This document shows, piece after piece, positions 60,103 through 64,000 of a stretch of 64,000 nucleotides of DNA. Each line of letters starts with the position of its first letter. Positions within the stretch are counted from its first letter, which is position 1. The stretch is from an uncultured Eubacteriales bacterium. Lineage in GTDB: Bacteria > Bacillota > Clostridia > Christensenellales > CAG-138. The stretch spans positions 124,001 to 188,000 of the forward strand of contig CADBYI010000011.1 of the NCBI GenBank assembly GCA_902798825.1, in the 5' to 3' direction. Position numbers and translations under genes: made by a program. The notes under the pieces were generated by a model, which had not been told where the DNA came from, searched no databases, and saw only the letters and a list, made by a program, of their open reading frames with translations.

Positions 60103-61814
60103 AGACCGTTTGGGGCGAGCAGCTGAAGGAGAACAGCGTCCTGCCGGAATATCCCCGGCCCCAGCTGAAGCGGAGCAGCTTTCTGAATCTGAACGGGCCC
60201 TGGTCCTTCTATATGGGGCCGGCGGAGGAAAGGCCCGAGAAGCTGCCGGAGACCATCCTGGTGCCCTTCTCCCCGGAAAGCGAGCTGTCCGGCATCCGGC
60301 GGAAGAAGGGCCGGGGGGACATACTGTGCTATCGGCGCAGCTTCCTCCTGCCGGAGGGCTTTATGCGGGGGCGGGTGCTGCTCCACTTCGGGGCCGTGGA
60401 CCTGGTGGCCACCGTGTTCGTCAACGGCCGGGAGTGCGGCACCCACCGGGGCGGATATTGGCCCTTTTCCTTCGACATCACCGAGCATCTTCGGGAGAAG
60501 AACGTGATCGAGGTCGCCGTGGAGGACGACGGGGCGGAGTCGAACCTGGACGCCCGGGGCAAGCAGAGCAGCAAGCCCGGGGGCATCTGGTACACCGCCC
60601 AGAGCGGCATCTGGCAGACCGTGTGGCTGGAGAGCGTGCCGGAGGCGTATATCACGAATCTTCGGATCACGCCCCTATTCGACGAGGAGGCGGCCCGCAT
60701 CGAGGTGGAGACCAACGCCCCGGGCAAGTGCCTCATCCATCTGGACGGGATGATCTATGCCGCCGCGCCGGGGACGCCCGTCCACGTGCCGGTGGAGCAT
60801 ATGCGGCCCTGGAGCCCGGAGGACCCCTATCTGTACCGGTTCACCGTGATCTTCGGCGAGGACCGGGTGGAAAGCTATTTCGGCATGCGCTCGTGCTCCG
60901 TGGAGAAGGACGACAAGGGCGTGCCCCGGCTGTGTCTCAACCATAAGCCCCTGTTTCACAACGGTCTGTTGGACCAGGGCTACTGGCCCGACGGGCTCTA
61001 CACGGCCCCGGCGGAGGACGCCATGGTCTGCGACATCCAGACCATGAAGGCCCTGGGGTTCAACATGCTGCGCAAGCACATCAAGATCGAGCCTTTGCGG
61101 TGGTATTATCTCTGCGACACCATGGGGATGCTGGTTTGGCAGGACATGGTTTCGGGGGGCGGGCCCTACAGGCCCACCGTGGTGAACCTGCCCGTGGCGG
61201 GCATCTTCCCCCACCGGGTGGACAACGGATACAAGGCCTTCGGCCGCCGGTCCGAGGGGAGCCGGCTCCGGTATTATGAGGAGCTGGAGGGGACCGTGAA
61301 GCTCCTGTACAACTGCCCGTCCATCGTCATGTGGGTGCCCTTCAACGAGGGCTGGGGCCAGTTCGACGCCCTGGAGGCGGTTCGCCGCATCCGTGAGCTG
61401 GACGACACCCGGACCATCGACCACGCCTCCGGCTGGCACGACCAGGGGGGCGGCGACGTGTTCAGCCGCCACGTGTACTTCCGCAAGTTCCGGTTCAAGC
61501 GGGACCGGGCCGGCCGGGCGGCGGTGCTCAGCGAGTTCGGCGGCTACGCCTGCGGCATCGAGGGGCACCGGTGGTCCAGGAAGGATTTCGGGTATCGGAT
61601 GTTCGACGGGGAGGAAGCCCTGACAGAGGGGATCGTGAAGCTGTACAAACGGGAGATCCGGCCCGCCAAGGAGCAGGGGCTGTCCGCCGCCGTCTATACC
61701 CAGCTTTCCGACGTGGAGCAGGAGATCAACGGCCTGCTGACCTACGATCGGAAGGAGCTGAAGGTGGAGCCCGACGAGATCATCGCCATGAACCGGCGGT
61801 TGATGGAGGAATAG
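60099..61814 (+). CDS. GH2 beta-glycosidase (beta-galactosidase/glucuronidase family)
   Basis: 571 residues, no signal peptide, so cytosolic. The N-terminal jelly roll has RSSFLNLNGPWSFY and VFVNGRECGTHRGGYWPF (core), the middle immunoglobulin-like domain follows, and the TIM barrel has NGLLDQGYWPDGLYTAP, LRKHIKIEP, the acid/base in WVPFNEGWGQ (about 415-424) and the nucleophile in LSEFGGYA (about 475-482). It is shorter than LacZ (about 1000) and like the compact GH2 enzymes of gut Firmicutes. The exact sugar is not deducible. The ATG at 60099 overlaps the MFS stop; the frame opens earlier inside that gene. Confidence 0.9.
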   Translation: MKTVWGEQLKENSVLPEYPRPQLKRSSFLNLNGPWSFYMGPAEERPEKLPETILVPFSPESELSGIRRKKGRGDILCYRRSFLLPEGFMRGRVLLHFGAVDLVATVFVNGRECGTHRGGYWPFSFDITEHLREKNVIEVAVEDDGAESNLDARGKQSSKPGGIWYTAQSGIWQTVWLESVPEAYITNLRITPLFDEEAARIEVETNAPGKCLIHLDGMIYAAAPGTPVHVPVEHMRPWSPEDPYLYRFTVIFGEDRVESYFGMRSCSVEKDDKGVPRLCLNHKPLFHNGLLDQGYWPDGLYTAPAEDAMVCDIQTMKALGFNMLRKHIKIEPLRWYYLCDTMGMLVWQDMVSGGGPYRPTVVNLPVAGIFPHRVDNGYKAFGRRSEGSRLRYYEELEGTVKLLYNCPSIVMWVPFNEGWGQFDALEAVRRIRELDDTRTIDHASGWHDQGGGDVFSRHVYFRKFRFKRDRAGRAAVLSEFGGYACGIEGHRWSRKDFGYRMFDGEEALTEGIVKLYKREIRPAKEQGLSAAVYTQLSDVEQEINGLLTYDRKELKVEPDEIIAMNRRLMEE

Positions 61815-61822
61815 ATAGTATT

Positions 61823-61940
61823 ATGCGACTTTTTCTTTTCGGAAGAAAAGAAAAAGTCGCCCAAAAAGAAAAGTCAAGATAAGTAAGAGGGAAGAGGCAA
61901 CATAGCTTCTTCCCTTTTCTGATAGTTCTTTGGGGCCGGC
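61823..61940 (-). repeat. Dispersed poly-pyrimidine hairpin element, copy 3
   Basis: Inverted relative to the copies at 16153 and 39936: on the minus strand a CCCAAAGAACTATCAG linker, a GAAAAGGGAAGAAGC/CTTCCCTC-type hairpin, CTTTTCTTTTTGG and a 16-bp stem GCGACTTTTTCTTTTC/GAAAAGAAAAAGTCGC. The last stem differs from copy 2 by paired changes near its base. It fills the gap between the convergent GH2 and SpoIIP-like genes. Confidence 0.75.
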
Positions 61941-61946
61941 TTTCAA

Positions 61947-62951
61947 TCAATCCTTGCTCCAAATCAGGGTTTCCGCCAGCGCGTCCGCCAGATACGGGAT
62001 AGAGTTCTGGGCGTCCTCAAAGGTGTTGGCGTTGTGACCCAGCTCGATCAGCATAGACAAGGGGCTCACGTGCTGGTTGTAGCGGCCCACCTTCAGCCGG
62101 ATATCCAGGGCGAACCGGGGGGTCACGGTCCTAAGCCGCTCCGTCACCGCCTTGGCCAGGGCGTAGTTCTGCTGCCAGTCATGGGCGGTGTCGTATTCCC
62201 CCTCATGGGTGCCGATGCCGGTGCCCACCACGAAGAACATCCGGGCGCAGCGCCGCCCGTCCAGCTCCACCACATCGTCCTTCTTGGCCCGGACGTTGGC
62301 CGTGTTCCGGTGCAGATCGATGTATACCGTGGCCTCCGGATATTTCTCCATGACCTCCAGCGAGCGGGAATAGGCGGACCGTATCTCCGGGGGCTCCACG
62401 TCCGTGTCGTCGTGGATCACGGCAAAGCCCCGCTCCTCCAGGGCGGCCTTGAGCAGCTCCCCCAGAGCCGCCACGGACTTGGTCTTGTCCAGAGTCTTGT
62501 AGGTCTCGGGCCCCGTCTCCTCATAGGTGTAGCCCCGGGTCTGCCGGTACGCCTCCTCGGCGTGGGTGTGGTAGATCAGCACCACCGGCCGAGAGGGCAG
62601 CGGGAACTCCGTTTGTGTGAAGGAGGCGTACAGGTCCCCGTTGATGATAAGGTCGCTGCTGCCCTCCTCCTTGGGCACGAACAGGGGGGTGGGCGTAGGC
62701 TCGGGGGTGGGCGTAGCCCTCGGTTCAGGTTCTTTGGAACCTGAACCCGGGTGAGTTTCCTCGGTGCCCTCAGAAACGTCTTTGGGAGGCGTCTGTGGCG
62801 CCGTGGGCAGGGGGGTGGGTTCGGCGGTGGCCGTGGCCGCCGCCGTAGGCGAAGATGTCTTGGCAGACTCCTTCATTGCTTCTCTGTTCTCCTTTCCTCC
62901 GCAGCCCAGCAGCAACAGGCAGCATAGCAGCAGGAGCGTCAGCCGCCTCAC
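61947..62951 (-). CDS. SpoIIP-like N-acetylmuramoyl-L-alanine amidase lipoprotein
   Basis: 334 residues with a short signal peptide and lipobox LLLGC (cysteine about 16), a low-complexity A/T/P/E linker (about 30-110) and a SpoIIP-type amidase domain (about 135-330) with the zinc motif LIYHTHAEEAY (H, E), VYIDLHRN (H) and LIELGHNANTFEDA. SpoIIP cuts peptidoglycan stem peptides during engulfment; here the protein may serve that or another wall-remodelling role. The start is GTG 62951, overlapping the M32 peptidase stop (GTGA). Its linker contains the second copy of the in-frame palindromic segment (62695-62780). Confidence 0.85.
   Translation of the reverse strand: MRRLTLLLLCCLLLLGCGGKENREAMKESAKTSSPTAAATATAEPTPLPTAPQTPPKDVSEGTEETHPGSGSKEPEPRATPTPEPTPTPLFVPKEEGSSDLIINGDLYASFTQTEFPLPSRPVVLIYHTHAEEAYRQTRGYTYEETGPETYKTLDKTKSVAALGELLKAALEERGFAVIHDDTDVEPPEIRSAYSRSLEVMEKYPEATVYIDLHRNTANVRAKKDDVVELDGRRCARMFFVVGTGIGTHEGEYDTAHDWQQNYALAKAVTERLRTVTPRFALDIRLKVGRYNQHVSPLSMLIELGHNANTFEDAQNSIPYLADALAETLIWSKD
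62695..62780 (-). repeat. 86-bp in-frame palindromic segment, copy 2 (in the SpoIIP-like gene)
   Basis: It encodes DVSEGTEETHPGS...EPRATPTPEP. The central hairpin CAGGTTC-TTT-GAACCTG-type stem (62723-62742) pairs perfectly; the flanks match 54661-54746 almost base for base. Confidence 0.8.
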
Positions 62952-64000
62952 AGGCCGTACACCTCGGTGTATTTGTTCTTCAGGTAGTCCACGTAGTAAT
63001 GGGGATCGAAGGGGGCCTCGCAGGCCTTGACGATCAGCTCGTTGGGCTTGAGGAGGCAGCCGTATTGGTAGATCCGCTCCGTGAGCCAATTGACGATGGG
63101 CTTCAGCTCTCCCTTTGCCACCAGCTCCCACACGGGGATGTCCCGCTCCATGACCTTCAGCATCTGGGCCCCGTAGGCGCTGCCAAGGGCGTAGGAGGGG
63201 AAATAGCCGAAGGAGCCGCCGGACCAGTGGGAGTCCTGCAGCACGCCCATGGTGTCGTTGGGCACGTCCACGCCCAGATACTCCTTGTAGAGCCGGTTCC
63301 AGGCTTCCGGCAGGTCCTTGACCTGGAGGGTGCCCGCGATGAGCTGCTTTTCCAGCTCGTAGCGGATCATGATGTGGAAGCTGTAGGTGAGCTCGTCCGC
63401 CTCCGTGCGGATGAGGGAAGGCTCGCTCTTGTTCACAGCCAGATAGAAATCGTGGGCGGAAACATCCTTCAGGGCCCGGGGGCCGAACCGCCGGATGTCG
63501 GGCAGGATATAGGCGAGGAAGGGCTCGCTCCGGCCGATGATGTTCTCGAAGAACCGGCTCTGGGACTCATGGATGGACATGCTGGCGCCGCCGCCCAGGG
63601 GGGAGTACTTGATGTCGTCCCCGATGTGCAGCTCATAGAGGGCATGGCCGCCCTCGTGGATGACGGAGTACATGCTGGAGGCGAAAGCCTTCTCATGGTA
63701 GTGGGTGGTGATGCGCACGTCGTCCTTGGAGAAGTTGGTGGTGAAGGGGTGCTCCACCTCGCCGATGGTGCAGTGGTTCCGATCGATGGTCATGACCTCC
63801 ATGAGCCGGTCGGAGAGCTTGCGCTGCTTGGGGAGGGAGAACCGGGCCCTGAGGAAGGAATCGTCCACCACGGGGCCCTTTTTCACCACGGCCTCGACCA
63901 CGGGCAGCAGCTCCTTGCGAAGGAGAGCGAAGAAGCCGTCCAAGGTCTCCATGGTGAGGCCCTTCTCGTATTGATCCAGGAGCACGTCGTAGGGGGCCTT
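62948..64000 (-). CDS. M32 family metallocarboxypeptidase, C-terminal part (5' end outside window)
   Basis: About 350 C-terminal residues of a Taq-type carboxypeptidase; the gene continues past base 64000 (reading KAPYDVLLDQYEKG at the edge, typical of the middle of the family). The zinc site HEGGHALYE (HExxH-like HEGGH), the HESQSRFFEN helix with the third ligand, and the family motifs IGRSEPF and EADELTY are complete. It releases C-terminal residues from peptides in the cytosol. The SpoIIP-like gene starts within its stop codon. Confidence 0.92.
   Translation of the reverse strand, partial: KAPYDVLLDQYEKGLTMETLDGFFALLRKELLPVVEAVVKKGPVVDDSFLRARFSLPKQRKLSDRLMEVMTIDRNHCTIGEVEHPFTTNFSKDDVRITTHYHEKAFASSMYSVIHEGGHALYELHIGDDIKYSPLGGGASMSIHESQSRFFENIIGRSEPFLAYILPDIRRFGPRALKDVSAHDFYLAVNKSEPSLIRTEADELTYSFHIMIRYELEKQLIAGTLQVKDLPEAWNRLYKEYLGVDVPNDTMGVLQDSHWSGGSFGYFPSYALGSAYGAQMLKVMERDIPVWELVAKGELKPIVNWLTERIYQYGCLLKPNELIVKACEAPFDPHYYVDYLKNKYTEVYGL

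Overview
The window looks like a GC-rich, Gram-positive anaerobe of the class Clostridia, probably an uncultured gut member of the Oscillospirales or Christensenellales. The signs are KdpD/KdpE-type, XRE-cupin, LacI and ECF regulators of Firmicutes type, lipobox signal peptides, a SpoIIP-like protein, the gene order ftsK-rimO-pgsA-cinA-recA, and consensus TTGACA/TATAAT promoters inside otherwise GC-rich DNA. This placement is inferred from gene content, not from a phylogeny. Two genes are frame-broken (a symporter and an M29 aminopeptidase) and three carry exact short tandem duplications, which could be strain variation or assembly error.

Layout. 1-7.6 kb: the end of a 2-hydroxyacid dehydrogenase, trkA-trkH potassium uptake, a HAD phosphatase, a broken dicarboxylate/amino-acid symporter, a KdpE/KdpD-like two-component pair and a small membrane protein. 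7.6-16.2 kb: a candidate structured RNA, then the housekeeping run ftsK, rimO, pgsA, cinA, recA and an alpha/beta hydrolase. 16.4-22.7 kb: DUF896, an M42 peptidase and a polyamine transport operon (XRE-cupin regulator, potA, potB, potC, potD). 22.8-24.8 kb: a serine-palmitoyltransferase-like enzyme overlapping a short-chain reductase, with its own strong promoter. 24.9-37.6 kb: a fructan/sucrose locus under a divergent LacI regulator: sugar ABC ATPase, two permeases, solute-binding lipoprotein, carbohydrate-binding lipoprotein, surface GH32, YesL-like protein, cytosolic GH32 and fructokinase. The likely logic is capture and trimming of fructan at the surface, import, hydrolysis and phosphorylation of fructose. 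37.7-53 kb: three ECF sigma/anti-sigma modules (DUF4179, beta-propeller, PepSY), uridine kinase, a YARHG/zinc-ribbon cluster, a DUF6291-like protein, an M29 aminopeptidase and a UMF1-type transporter. 53-64 kb: a secreted phosphoesterase, a PIG-L deacetylase, cyclophilin, LysR regulator, Lgt-like protein, an MFS-GH2 pair, a SpoIIP-like protein and an M32 carboxypeptidase that runs off the edge.

The most striking signal is between the genes. The DNA carries several families of dispersed palindromic elements whose stems differ between copies by compensatory changes. The best is a roughly 190-nt element present at 40850-41039 (minus) and 56096-56282 (plus), with at least five covarying base pairs, conserved single-stranded linkers and inverted-repeat ends. 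A second family is chains of small hairpins joined by GCGATAT/ATATCGC (17733-17922 and 54284-54416). A third is a poly-pyrimidine hairpin element in three copies. A fourth is an 86-bp palindrome-bearing segment lying in frame inside two unrelated secreted-protein genes. I could not match these to named families; the window has no CRISPR array, no tRNA or rRNA and no intact transposase that I can see.
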